Shown in pieces: positions 38,301 to 51,600 of a stretch of DNA of 60,000 bases. Within the stretch, counting starts at the first letter, position 1, and the number at the start of each line of letters is the position of its first letter. A program made the translations under genes and the position numbers. A model generated the notes under the pieces. That model ran no database searches and was not told the DNA's origin. It worked only from the letters and a program-made list of their open reading frames with translations. Origin of the DNA: Liolophura sinensis (Eukaryota > Mollusca > Polyplacophora > Chitonida > Chitonidae); NCBI RefSeq assembly GCF_032854445.1, contig NC_088295.1, positions 67,067,249 through 67,127,248 on the forward strand, written 5' to 3'.

Positions 38301-41300
38301 TAATTGTGATACACATTCATATTATGAAATACAGAACCTTGCGACAGAGAGTTTACAGTAAACTCGCCAAATCTTTGCATAAACTTCACAAACCACACAA
38401 CTTTCTCGTGAATCAAGCATGTGCAATACTGCGCACTTCCCGCCTAGAGCATCACTGTAACAGAGGCAGACAGCTGTCTCGTGTGACCGTGCCTTTGCGT
38501 GATCCTTCATTCTCATGTCTTATTATTTGTCGCGTTTGTATAAAGGTGACATCTAATTAACATCATGCATTTATGTTACCTCAAGGATTGTGTTAGCCCC
38601 ATATCAAAAGAACTAAAAGAAAACAACTCAAAACACATTCAGAACAGAATCGGGCGTCACCAAGCTGCAGACCTTTCAGCCTTTGCAGGCTACTTCCAGT
38701 TAACGGCCTTGTCACAGCTATAGGTGTTTTCAACAAGTAACCTGAAATGGCTGGTGTTATTTTTTTTAATTTTGACTGGTGTGTGTGCGACTTTCAAGTT
38801 AGCCTTCATCATTGGTTGTCTACAGACTTGCTAACCGAATTGCCACCCAGCAAGCCATAGAGAAGAGGGATTTGTGCAGAAACAGTGAAACCAGCACCAG
38901 CAGTTTTGAGTGATTAATTTATTCCTTTTGTTTAAGATTTTCAAAGCCATACAGTGTGTGTCAGTTAAAAAAGTTTGACACTTGTGAGTATTATTTACTC
39001 CACAATTTACTTCCAGGTCTATGCATGACACTTCTGAGTAGTTTAATTAAGCCTACAATAATCTGCTTTGCTGTCGATGCCTAACACCAACACAAGTACA
39101 GTAAACTCCAAAACATTACTGTCCAAAGAGAAAAAAACAACAACAGGTAAACATATGTTTACTGATAGGCGTATGAGCTAATCACATACATTTGCTTCGC
39201 CTTTTGTTCAAGTTCACACATAAAATGTGATTTCTGAATTCATCCGATTGATTCAAATCATGTATTCTATTGGACGGATCAGAAGGTAGAGACCATGTGA
39301 TCTCCTTAGTAACAAGGGGCGGGGGCAAAGAAAACGTTCCTCTCAAAATTATTGCATAAGAAAATGCCTATTTTTGAATGTCAGTCAGCAGGGTTGGATT
39401 TGTATAATGTTCAGCTTTCCAGATAGTCTGAATATTTCTGCAGAGCTTAATTTTGTACAACTAGGCCTTACTGGTCACTAGTGAAGTGGCAGGAAGTGAC
39501 CTTTTCCTCAGTGCTTTAACATTGGCGGCCATTTTGTTTTAAACACGAAACGGTGGTCACATTAGCCCTTCAAAAATCTTTTAAATCATTCTTACAAAGA
39601 ACTAGATTTTCTGCCGTCAGCTTTCCACAGCTAGTGCATACATGTAGGCATAACAGTGCTCAGCCACATGTGTGTGATCAGTCACAGTGGACGTATCACT
39701 GGCTCTGCAGGTGACTGTCTGTCCCAGAGCTTTCTACAGGTGCTCAACAAACACTCTACAAACTCTCTAGGAACGCACTAATGTCCTGTCTGGTATTGAC
39801 TTTTAGCCTGAGCTGTACTGTACATACTGTATTGATTGCTGTGAAAAATAAAAATGTGAATAAAATTGTTCTGTACCAGTATACTCAGAAATTGAACTTG
39901 AAATCTGGTTCTTGTACATAGATATGCATGCATGTAAGTTTAGAATACACTCATTTTTAGAGAAATCTTTAAATTTAAGGTATCCTAAGAGAAGAACACT
40001 TATGACTAATTCATACTTCAACACTAATATTTAATAGTTTGTTTACGTCTTTTTGTTCATTTCTGGAAATTGAAAAGTGGGATATTGATGTTGGTATTAT
40101 ATGAACAGTGTAATAATTCACTCATGCGCTTATGTGAACTGCCATTGTTTTCCATATCTGTCATCATATGGTTGAAATACTGCCAGTGTGGTGTTAAACC
40201 CTAATTATTCATTCCTTGTTTTGCAGGGCTGGCCTGTAAAAGGAGGGGAGTGGGGAACTACAACTTGCAGTTACCCAGAAATCATTATCACAGGGTAAGC
40301 TCTGTTGATTTTCAATACTAAACATAAAACTGTTGTCAGATAGATAAATTGTATTCATGCACGCAGGTGGAGAGCGCTCTTCATAACAGAGATTAAGGTG
40401 ATAGGAGCCGTTGAAAAACTACTTTCTGATGCCAAAGTTAGAACAATCTTAGTTTGCCAGATGTAGAATAGCTGTGACAGCAACATGGCTTGCGGTGGTG
40501 GTTGCATGCTGACACCACCAAAAATTTCCTGTGTGATATATAGTGTTTCTGGATTTGATGAAGCATTTCATTAAAAAGAAATGTTTGGCCAAATTTGCTT
40601 GAAGGGCTCAATTTCACAGACATTTCTAAACCAATTTTTGTCAGTTTCTTCGTAAATCCTATGGCATTTTTACCCTATAACACCCTAAAGTTTTGTGACC
40701 GTGGTCCCTTACCTGTTGGTAAAGATTGTCCATCGAAGTGATGGAAAAATTTGTAAAAATGAATCTTTACCTGTGGGTATTTATTGAGCAAGTTATCACA
40801 TTGAATCATCATTTCCAACGTAATCACTTAAATTGAGGTAAAATGTTTCCTTTTTAAAATTGCACGTTATTTTGCTGATTTAATTAATCGCATTCACTTC
40901 TTTTTAAATGATATGTTTGTAGTAAACATGCCGTAGGAAAATTTGGGGAATATGAATGTCCTTTATTGGCGTCAGTTATCTATATGAGAGTACAGAAGTT
41001 GTTTTTGTTTTGTTTTTCTTTAACAGTTTCTAGTCCTGCATTTGCTGTCTTCAGTATAAATTAACACCATACTGTGTTTCTTCAACCTTTTTGCATGTTT
41101 GCAAGGTGTTATTCAAACTTATTCTGAAGGCAGATTGAACTATACTTTTTGTGAAGCCCTGAAATTGGCTAATAATTTTCTACAGTTTAGGCAGTTGGTA
41201 ATAAAGCATATGTGGCCTGTCTCAAAACTGTCTACTGGCATGACTAGAAAGATTCAGTCTTTTCTTGCTTCATGTAATCCCTTGGCTGGTCCTTTTTATG

Positions 41301-42561
41301 CAGCAGATTTACAGAACCTATTTCACCTAAAATTTTGTCCACAACTCGGTTACTTATTTTACCTGATTACGAGAGCTGTATTAATATTAGATGGTTTGAG
41401 GGTTGTCTGGTAGATAGGATGCTTTCCTGTTGGAAATATTAACTTTCAGCGCCAAAGTACTTTTTTATTACCTTTTTTGTCTCTAGAAATACTCTTTCAT
41501 GAGCAAAGTTTTAATACCATATCCATAAATGTGATTATAGAAAACTTTCTGGCATATGCACTAGGGGACATCATTGAATTTGGTCTTTAGAGTTCAGCAA
41601 TAATTGGGGGAAACTGGCTCTGCATTTCATCTCGCTCTGTGTCACTGTATATGGTAAAACTGCACTCCATGGCATGATGTACTTTCTGATCTTCCAGAAT
41701 TAAAAATACAAAAAAAAAAAAATATTATGGCTAGGCAATGGAGATGGATGTGCATTGCCTTATTTACCGTAAATCCTCAGCAAATTCAACAGCTGAAGTA
41801 TAATTTCTGATACAGTTTTAAATCATCCTATAAGAATTTGAAGACTAAAATATGTTTCTCAGGCAGGGCACACATGAACCTCATAGAAAATAGAAAAAAA
41901 TAACTTGTCCAGATCAAATAACATTTTTCTAATGTGCCAAAACATGCACTACAGTAATTCTTCGACCTTTTTGCATGTTAACATGTTTGCAATATGGTTA
42001 TTCAAGGATATTCTGAAGGCATTATTCTCTGTAGACTGACCAAATTATACGTTTTAATTGTGAAGCCCTGAAATTGGCCAATCCAACCAATGTGGTTTTG
42101 TCTTTAAAATTGAATTAAAAGTGTGTATAAATTACACTGATAGTTGCTCTTTCATATGCGAAAAGGTTGAGGAATTAGAGTATGTCTATGGTTGAATTTG
42201 TGGAGGAATTGGGTAGTACTTTTGTAGTATGCATGCTGTACATGTATATAATTATTGCTCAAGTCTTCATTTGGCTGTTTGCCATATCAAGTTTTTTTCC
42301 GTACGTCGAAGGCGCCCTCTGAGTATCTTGTCAGTAATTGACAGTACTTGTTATGTACCCGCTTTCCAGACACCAGTCTAATATTTGGATACAGCACAAC
42401 TGTAGGAAACTCTCACATGGAAGCTGATTTATTTGCCGAAAAAAATATATCTTGACTTCAAGAAATTTTTATATCCTGAGGCTACTGCATGGTTCAAGTC
42501 TCAATGTGGCCAGAGCAAAGTGTTAGCACTAGAATCCATTCTCTGATCTGAACGTGAAATT

Positions 42562-42611
<50 letters not shown>

Positions 42612-45600
42612 TATATAATCAAACTGTCTCGAATGCCAGTTACTAAAAGACATAAGATACTGTAATACCATAGACACGTTTATATTTATGTGTAGATGTA
42701 ACTAAAGCTACTTTTACATTTTTTTGAAGATGTTAGCATTTAGTACCAAAAGCAATAGCACTGAGAATTAAGGATCTACCTTTAGACCACCATTGTTCAA
42801 AATATTGACTTTGATCAAATATGATAAGAAAATGTGAAAGAAACTGACAAAAAGTGATTGATCTGGTTTATTTCTTGTACAAGTATAAGCAGATTATTGC
42901 ACCTGGTAATGCAGCTAGTTTACCTTCAGGTTTTATACGGCATCAATAATATATCTGCGTGTAGTTATCTCCCTTTTGGAAGCTCTCCTTCAGATCAGAG
43001 TTATGTAACAATTCGATTAGAATATTTCTGTTTACTTGGAACAGTCAGAGCTGGGTTTTTTTGCATGTATGTTGGTATCATGTATATCCAGTACCTGTAC
43101 TTACTCTTCACTGGTACTTTTCACAGAGGATAGTATTGAAAAGTTTCATGAAATATTTAGCTGTGCTGTTTTGTCAGAGTTTTTCTCACACAAGACAAAT
43201 TGAGATGCAATTATTGTGACCAAATAAGTTTGTATGGACTTAGACATAGAATTTCTTTATTGATGAACTTTACAAAACGCATCCTCATTCATGTGGAAAA
43301 TATGTATGTTTAATGCAAGTTTCTATTGAGTACTTAATTTGGATGACAAGATAAATTTGTAAAATATTTTGCCTGTGGTAGTTAAAGCTTCAAGTTTTCT
43401 GATAGAATCTTTTCATATACACATATCTCCTGGTTGTATCTAAATACTGTATGGTTAATTGTTTGGACAGTTAGAGTCAAAGCTGAAATGAACAGTATCA
43501 AAACAAGGCTTGGTTTATAGACAAGTCTATGAGAGATGTGATAAATCAGGCTTGTCGAAATGACAGATTCCATGGGGTGGGGGTGGGGGAGACAGGTGCC
43601 CCGCTCCTCACAGGCTCATCTTGGATGGCTTAGACACACAGCCCATTCCCACACTTTGAAGTATTGTAATGACACGTTCAAAGCAAGAGTGATGGCCCAT
43701 AAATTAACCCAGTGGCTGTAATTGTGTTGATAAAAGGAAGGTGTAGGGACGGGTAGGGTGGTAATCCAGCCCCAGTACCATCTCAGGCCCAATTCAACTC
43801 TCTGCTGCATTTGTTTTCTCTTCTCGTATGGGACTAATGAGTTTGAGTAATCACATGGTGTCTGATCCAATCCTGTGTGCCCAAATCACTGGTTTAGCTC
43901 AAGTGTAATTCACTCCGTTTTTCTCCTTGGTTAAATTGGAATCTTTCCGTGCACAAAGCAATTGCCATGTTGGCAGCGAGCACTGACAAGGCCGTGTCTG
44001 AATAATAAATGCAATTTCCATTTAATTCACATTCCACTCTTTTTTTTTTGTATTTGATTAGTCCCACTTTGTATGGAAATGTCCAAGCTGGTATTGGAGA
44101 ATTTTCAAGCACTTTTAGCCAGAACATATTGCATTTTTTTTTATTTCTTTTTTTTTTTTGTACTAAAGTGGACACTCTTCATAGATATTACCATTTATGG
44201 TTTCATTCTAATCTCTTTACTTCAATAATTTATCAGCATTACTCTGAGGCTTTCCCTTGAAGTATAGCTCTGGTATACGCTATGTCAGTTAAGGGTTTAC
44301 CCCAGGTGCTTAAAGTTATCGATCTATTTCCCCTCCATACGCCACCAGTAAGTTAGACCTTTTAACTGTGCTTAACTCCTCTCTCTCCCCTCCCCCAATC
44401 TGTAAAAGGGAATCACTTTAGATAAGATTATCCTATTATTTCGAACCTTCCATTTAGCTGGCATGGTTTTTAGATTATCATTAATTAGTTCAGTGATATG
44501 AAACACAAATTGACAGCGTGGCAGTTTGCCTTAGTAGCCATGATACATTCACATGTAAAATGTGTCTGCTATAGGAGATTAGTCAGGCTTTATATGTACT
44601 TCATATTTTATCACCAGTTCTGAAATTCATAATAAATGCGAAGTGCTATAAACCTTATAGGTTGCCAGTGATAACCCTGAGACAGTCTGAATCAGATTGA
44701 TTTTAAATCTTTTTAATATGCAAATATTTTTCTGATTTGATATTGAGCAGGTGTACTGTATGTTGTTGTATATATATAGTATGTACATATGTTGATAAAG
44801 GCTAATATTGTATTAATGGAAAATACGAACCCCAGCCTAGGGATTTAAGTATCAAGGCACCAGAGGTTATTAGCAGGCCTACCCTCAATCCAGTCCACCT
44901 GACACAGTTTTACCATATACATGAACATATCACTTGCATAATGGCCGTAAAACATCAATGAATTGATTGTTCGTCCCATGAAAGCCTTGACATTTGCAGG
45001 GGAATGACTTTGTCAAGTCCCGTCACATTTGCATATACACAGAGATAAATATGGTTTAATGGAGTGCGGTGTTACGCTGTGGAGCTCAGGTAGAAAGCCG
45101 ATATGCGGCTATCTGTATCTGTTAATGCATGTGTGGTCATAGAGATGCGCAAACTAAGCTGCGGCTGCTGGCGATTGCTCCTATGTGAGTTAGCACAACA
45201 GTTTACTTTGTTCCGGTTCCATTATTGATTTCCCAGCTTATGACTGATCAAACGTGTGGACCGAGTCAACAAATGTGTCTAAATTTGATCGTGATATAAG
45301 ACGACAAAGTCCGCTTCTGGCATTAAAGAAATGTTTTTGAGAGTGGACGGTTGTCTTCGAACAGAATGTTGCTGCGCACAGATTCAGTCTTCTGTCTTTT
45401 GAAGTGGAACGTCTATACGTTCAATCCCCCCTCCATGCTGTGATAGAATCTAATTTTCATCCGGCACACTTCATTTAATGTGAATCACTGCCTGTTTAGT
45501 TGGGTATGTCACATTGTCCTGTATGAACACTTATTTATGACTGCTTTCGAACAAGAGACCGGTTGGCTGCTGAGATATGCCTAGAGCTAGAGCACAAGTA

Positions 45601-48600
45601 GGAACAATTGTCTGGAGGGGCTTAGGTAATCTGGGCAGGCTGCTAATTGCATTTCTGGTCCAGTTCAGGACGTAGTATAGCCAGACTATAGTGAGTCATG
45701 GGAGCCTGTGGGCTTAGCACTGCTGGAGGTCACTTCAGAAATGACTGTAAATCTGATTTGACAGGAACTGACCAGTATTCTTCTTAATTCCACACCACAA
45801 TCTTCAGGTCTTCATGGAGCAAACCAGAAGCCAATTTCCACCAGAAACCTTCTTATGGCTAAATATTTGATTGGACCTTCCTAGATCCAGAATTCTGATT
45901 GGTCATCTCGGTCCACTCATCTGATTGGTGAAGTTAAATTGTGTGCATGTGGACAGTTGACTGTTCTCTTACTACCATTGTAAATATAACGTATTTCTGA
46001 GAAAAAACATAATGCATAATTCATCTCAGTTGATTTGGAGTGTCTGTACTTTTGCATCCTTCTAAGCTTATTGGTGGATCAGCAATATTCTTGAGGAGAT
46101 GCAGCAGAATTGTTTTGTGGTCTATATTATGTTTCAGTTAGGTGCAAATTTTGGGTTTTAGTGGACCAATCAGATAGGATTCCATGTTTTATATAACTGT
46201 TCTTATTGCAAACTGCATCCATTCATGACTTATGTCACATAGTATGATCCATTGACTCTTTGCTCATGATATATTTAGGAATTATCAGATATTATAGAAG
46301 AGCAATAAATTACATGCACATGAAACACTGGACCAGCTTGCATGCACTGTGTTGCAGAAAATGCAGATCGCAGTTTCTCAAATGAACTGATCCAATGCAG
46401 GTGCCTGTTGAGCAGCTGTGGTCATGTTTTTTTGATTTTGTGAGGCAGCCAGCCCTGTGTTATTTCGCCCGATCTGCTGACTTTCATCATGCTACCAAGT
46501 AATTTCATGGGTTTGTCCCCCTGTCTTACCCGTGAGTGACCAGCCGATGGAAGGGAAGGCTGACAGCCTGTTACTATAATGAACTAAGAGAGCATCGGTC
46601 AATATCTGCGAATGGGCTAGGTTGGAGTTGGTGGTCAAGAGGCAATTGGCTTTGAGTAGACTTACAGTACAACTGTGTGACTCTGCTCAATGCGAGCTCC
46701 TTTTGCTGGGTCCAAGGGGCTTACATGATACATTTAGGTTTTGGAAGTACCAATGCCATTCCAGTACATTCCATGTCCTCAATAAACAACAGTGCATGGG
46801 TACTGGGTTTTGACTGTATTGAGTACTAGCATTGGTTTGATATCATACTTCCATACTGGCAGCCTGGTAGGAACATGCACACTGTTAGCCTCTTTACACG
46901 AAATCTATTGATAACTGAAGGGTTACACTGTACTCGTTTAAACCCATTTTAAGTTGACCTATTTTCATTTTCTCATGAAACTGCTCAAAGTATTAAAACC
47001 TCTTACATGTCTTATTAATCTGTGTTATATTTCTGGGACCAGTTGTTCAAAAGTACATGAGAACTTAAGCCCGGTATTAACTTTAGTCCAGACTAAAGTG
47101 TCATTTACTTTGTATTACGATGAGACTGGTATGAAGATTTAAGCCTGGCTTAACTTTAATACACTTTTGAACAACTGGCTGAAAGTTCCCAATGGCAAGT
47201 GAAGGGTTGAAGAAACCACTTCAAAATTCTTTGTGCAAAGACCAGTTTAAATGAAGACATTTTTGCGATGTTATTTTGGTAAATATTTCTGCTAATAACG
47301 CTACCTCACATCACATCACATCGCCAGGATTTGGTTCAAGAAATCTGAGTGTGTTTTCTTCAGCCTGGCAGCCATGTGGGATTTCTGGATGTCTCACCTA
47401 TGTATCAGATTTCTGACAAGTATTGTCATATATATAGTATCTGGCAGGAACAGTATAGGATTTTCTCAGACTCCAAGTCATCTGCCTCCAGCTGGGGCCA
47501 GGTGTCTGTCGTCGTTCACAGTCTACTGAAATATAAATGTCTGTGAGAGATGAAGAGAGGGTGTTATCTCGACTGCACGCATGGTCAGCTTGAACAGTTT
47601 AACCTGACATCGCATGTCTATTAATCAACATTGCTTTAGGTGACACAATACAGACCATTTCACCATTGCTCTCGTCTTCACATCGTCATTGTTCTTGCTA
47701 TCCTAAATTTTACAGTTAATCATGTCATCATGAGAAGGCCCTGCTGTACTGTGAACTGTGTAATTCTTCAAAAGTTTGGTCATTTATATTGTGCTTGATT
47801 GTGATTATTCTGTTAACCCTAGTTTGCCAACCCAGTATACTGTTAATCTTCAACATTTTCTACCTATTAAGCATATTTTTCAGTGGAATTTATGCATACA
47901 ATTATTGTGAAAATGATGCTAAAATGGTTTGTTTGTGTTTGTGAAGATGCAAGATTCAAAATTAAGGCTGCACATATTATTCCTCTACACCCCATAATTT
48001 TCTCAGAGTGTGTAAAATATTTGTTGCAGCCCTGGTTGTGAAGAATTAGGGTTGTTCTCTCTGCAAAGAGAAATACTGTGACTTAAAGTCTGATTTAAGA
48101 TAATTTTTTGAATGATAATAAATCTGAACTGTGGATTGACTGTCATTCTTGGGAGCATCTTATATTGATGTGACGTCATGGTATGATAATTGGTCTACCA
48201 AAGCTTTGTATGCGGGTGGTGAGAACCATACAGCAGTATTGTTTGGACATTTTCTTCAATTTTGTACATCTAAAGACATAAGGAGCTTTCTGTCGAAAGT
48301 TCCCTTAATTGACCAATTTAGAGAAATCTATGTTTTGCATTCATTTTTTCATTAAAATTATGTAATGTGTTGCGGTTGTCCTTATGATGTCTTTACTTGT
48401 ATCAAAATCTCCTAAAGCTTCATGGGCAAGTTGATCCAGGACAATTACCCTGGCATCCAGGAATTCTGCACCCAGAAAGTTGGACTTCCTGTCTCCAGCC
48501 AGGCACAGAATCCTACAGCCTGTGCCAAGAAAGCTCCTTGATTTGGCAATTCTCAAAATGTCTGGCAGCTCTAGCTGAGTTATAAAGTGAAGTCACCAGC

Positions 48601-51600
48601 GGAAAGAGATAATCTTCGAATTGACTGCCTCAAAAGAGGGCCATGACAAAACCCTCATAATTACTGACTGCAGACATTATTGAAATTTCTCCAACAAAAG
48701 AATACTTGAACTAGAAAAGCAGTCATATATACAGTCCATGAGAACCATATTATTATGTATTTTATTCCTGTAGAAACTTGGCTACTTTGTGAGAATTGTA
48801 GGAACGGTTGACCATCGGGTTTACAACCTGGAACAGCAGTCTCTGTCAGAAATGATTACTCTATTTTAATGGTGAACTAGCCAAGGGCTGCGGGGAATCT
48901 TTCAAGTGTTCACAAGGACACTATAATGGCTGGCCTGGCTGAAATCATTCCTGACTGCTGTCACACGTTTGGCCTCTTTTAACTCTAATACCTTTCATTA
49001 AACCCTCAGAATGTTGGACATGTTAAATCTCTGTCTGAAAGAAGTCTTCCAGAATTCTCTAATCACACATGTAACTTTTAAAGATGTGAAAGTGGATTTC
49101 AGTTTCCATTACTGTGTACTAGTTTTGTTGGTGTGCACTTAATTTGACCCAGAAAGAGAAAGCGTTTGTTTTGTTTTTTTTTGTTTTTTTTTTTGTTTTT
49201 TTCCTTTGAGCCATACCTTGAATAATAATAGATATGTGTCAAGGAACTGTCCACCGGGCTGGCAGAGACCTGGGCAAGACTAAGTACCATGTAGTTACCC
49301 ACTGTTTTCCAGGTGCTTCAGCTTTGGTGAAATGTTGTTCCCATTGTGAGCCAGGCTGCCATGCGTGATTTGGCAGTATTGATTTTCCCCAGTATTCCTG
49401 GAAGTCATTTCTCGAGCTGCTCGTGTGATACATTATTGTTTTGACGTATTGTTGTATCATTTCTAGCTGGAGCACCTGCTACTCTGCATACATCAAACTG
49501 CTTTATTATAGAGCTGACAGGCGATCTGCCGACTGGAGGGATTGTTGACTAAGACCAGAGTATCAACATGAGACCAGTGTGGAGATAAACAGTCTCTGAC
49601 AATAACATACTACCCCTAGTCTTAGGCAGGCCTCCACCAGATTGAATTTATCATCCCTTACCCACAGATTTACGGGGGAAAAAATTCACTTCTCTGAACT
49701 TTTCAGGTTGACACCTTAATGCTGAAGGAATCGACTAAGCTGCAAATTGTCTGAGCATTTCTTGTACAACTAATTAGACCTTAATTTAAAGTGACATCTC
49801 CGTCAATTCCTCTGTCGGCTCATCCTGTGTCAACTTCAACATCGTCTATTAAATGTTACCCAAAGTTTAACACACAAACTGCATTAAAAGCTGCAGTAAA
49901 TCTGCAGTCCTGTTCAGATAACTTGTCCACGACCAGATTGGATCATGATAGATGTTGTCTTTGTGAGTGAAGTTTGCCTGTGATAAAACAGTTTTATACA
50001 CGTCTGCTCAAACAGTTCGCCACTTTGCTCATCAAAGTGGCTTTATAACTGGACTGGGGGTGTAGATTATTTACTAAACATAAAAGCAAGGGAAATGTGT
50101 TTGTAACTCATGTGGCATATATGTACATGAATGTAATACCATACACGGTGGGGATACATGTGGGCTTTATTAATGTACATTGATCTCTGTCAGTACAAGA
50201 AACATACAATCAGTAGAAGAAACATATATATATATGTAGTGATGCAGTTGTTTGACTGCATTTATTTTGTACATGTACATACACTGAGGTACATGTACAC
50301 TGTTTTTTTCACCATCAACATTGTTTGCACAAACAAGTAGCAAAAATTGCAAAAGAATTATGCCAGATTTTCAGAATACAAAATGGAAAGCTATCACTTT
50401 TCTTTTGCAGCTTCAGCATACGTCTAATTAACACAGAAAACCCTTTAACTGGAAGAGAAAATGAATTTAATGATATGGACCAGGGGGAAAAAAGATAACA
50501 CATTTCTCTAGGGGAAAAGGGAAAAGGCCAAACATGCAAGCATATTTGAAAGGATACGTGTTACTTAATGATCTTGTTATTGCGGTAGAGTTCAGAAAAA
50601 CAAAAGATGAATTGAAAAGTGAAATTGTGTGTGTAAGCAGGGGCATTCTGGTAGGCTATCCACCATGGCTGACCATTCATCACTGCCTTATTCTTTTCGT
50701 TTCTTCTCATTGCAGACATGCCGATGGATCAATCAAGTTCTGGGATGCTTCAGCGGGTATTGTTTCTGACATTTTCTCCTTACAATCGCTTCCTCTCCCC
50801 ATTGGCAATGTGGAAATAACATAGTCCCTTTAGGCTCCAGGATCTTACATTGCCCATCTCAGACCGCGTTTTCCCCAGCATTTAAGCTGCAGACAGAGCT
50901 CCATTTGGCAAAAAAAGGAAAAATAAAATAAAATGGAAGTGGAAAAGGAAGAATTGATTCTGGCTCGGTGGCAGTTGCCCCGAGTCCTTTTGGCTGAATA
51001 TCAGAAGAACAGATTCTAACTTGGGAAATATAATAAGTCCCAGTCTTTAATGTTATTAAACTTTTTTGTGAGTATGTCCAGAGTATTGGTTGTCAGCTTG
51101 GCTAACGGCTAAGGCATGATATAAGAGAATATAGAGATGGGATATGGGAATCTGGCATCCGTGTTGTGATGGACCCGCCTCAATTTGTTCCCTTCCCCCT
51201 ACTTTACCATTGATTGAAAAATTCTTGAACAAACAATGATATCGGTACTCTCAACATTTAGGTGTTGTGTTTTGTTGTAATATTAGTCAGTATTTGGGCT
51301 TTCAAAAAGATATATTTCGCAAGTTTGGGTTTTTTTTTTTTGGTTATCTAAACTGTCAGGATTGCGAACAGAAGGTTTGCCTTAATAATACATTTGGATT
51401 TGATTGATCTTGGTAGATCAGTGAAGTAACTTTTAGTTAGCTCACTGAAGCTTTGAAGGTAGCCATTTTGAACTGACTACTAAATAGTAGCAGTTGATAA
51501 CATGTCTTGTAAGCAAAGCATTGTTTACAGTAGTAATTAAGATTCAAAGAAGTTAAAGATGAAGTGAAGTGAATGTACAGATTGAACTGAAGTTCTGACT

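Larger units (their letters stand above)
40295..50715 (+). other. longest complete intron in the window (10.4 kb)
   Basis: Holds dispersed repeats (41000-41175, 41365-41500, 41955-42085, 47845-48050), a TA run (42565-42609), an inverted-repeat element (47039-47178) and T-rich tracts (44141-44160, 49170-49202). The stretches 43570-45700 and 48400-50100 are low in repeats and more mixed in composition; I see no coding signal there, and regulatory content is only a guess. No snoRNA, miRNA or tRNA gene recognised. Confidence 0.85.

Noticed and set aside
43574-43589. Second G-quadruplex candidate
   Set aside because: Only three long G runs are present, so a three-tetrad fold is not possible without bulges.
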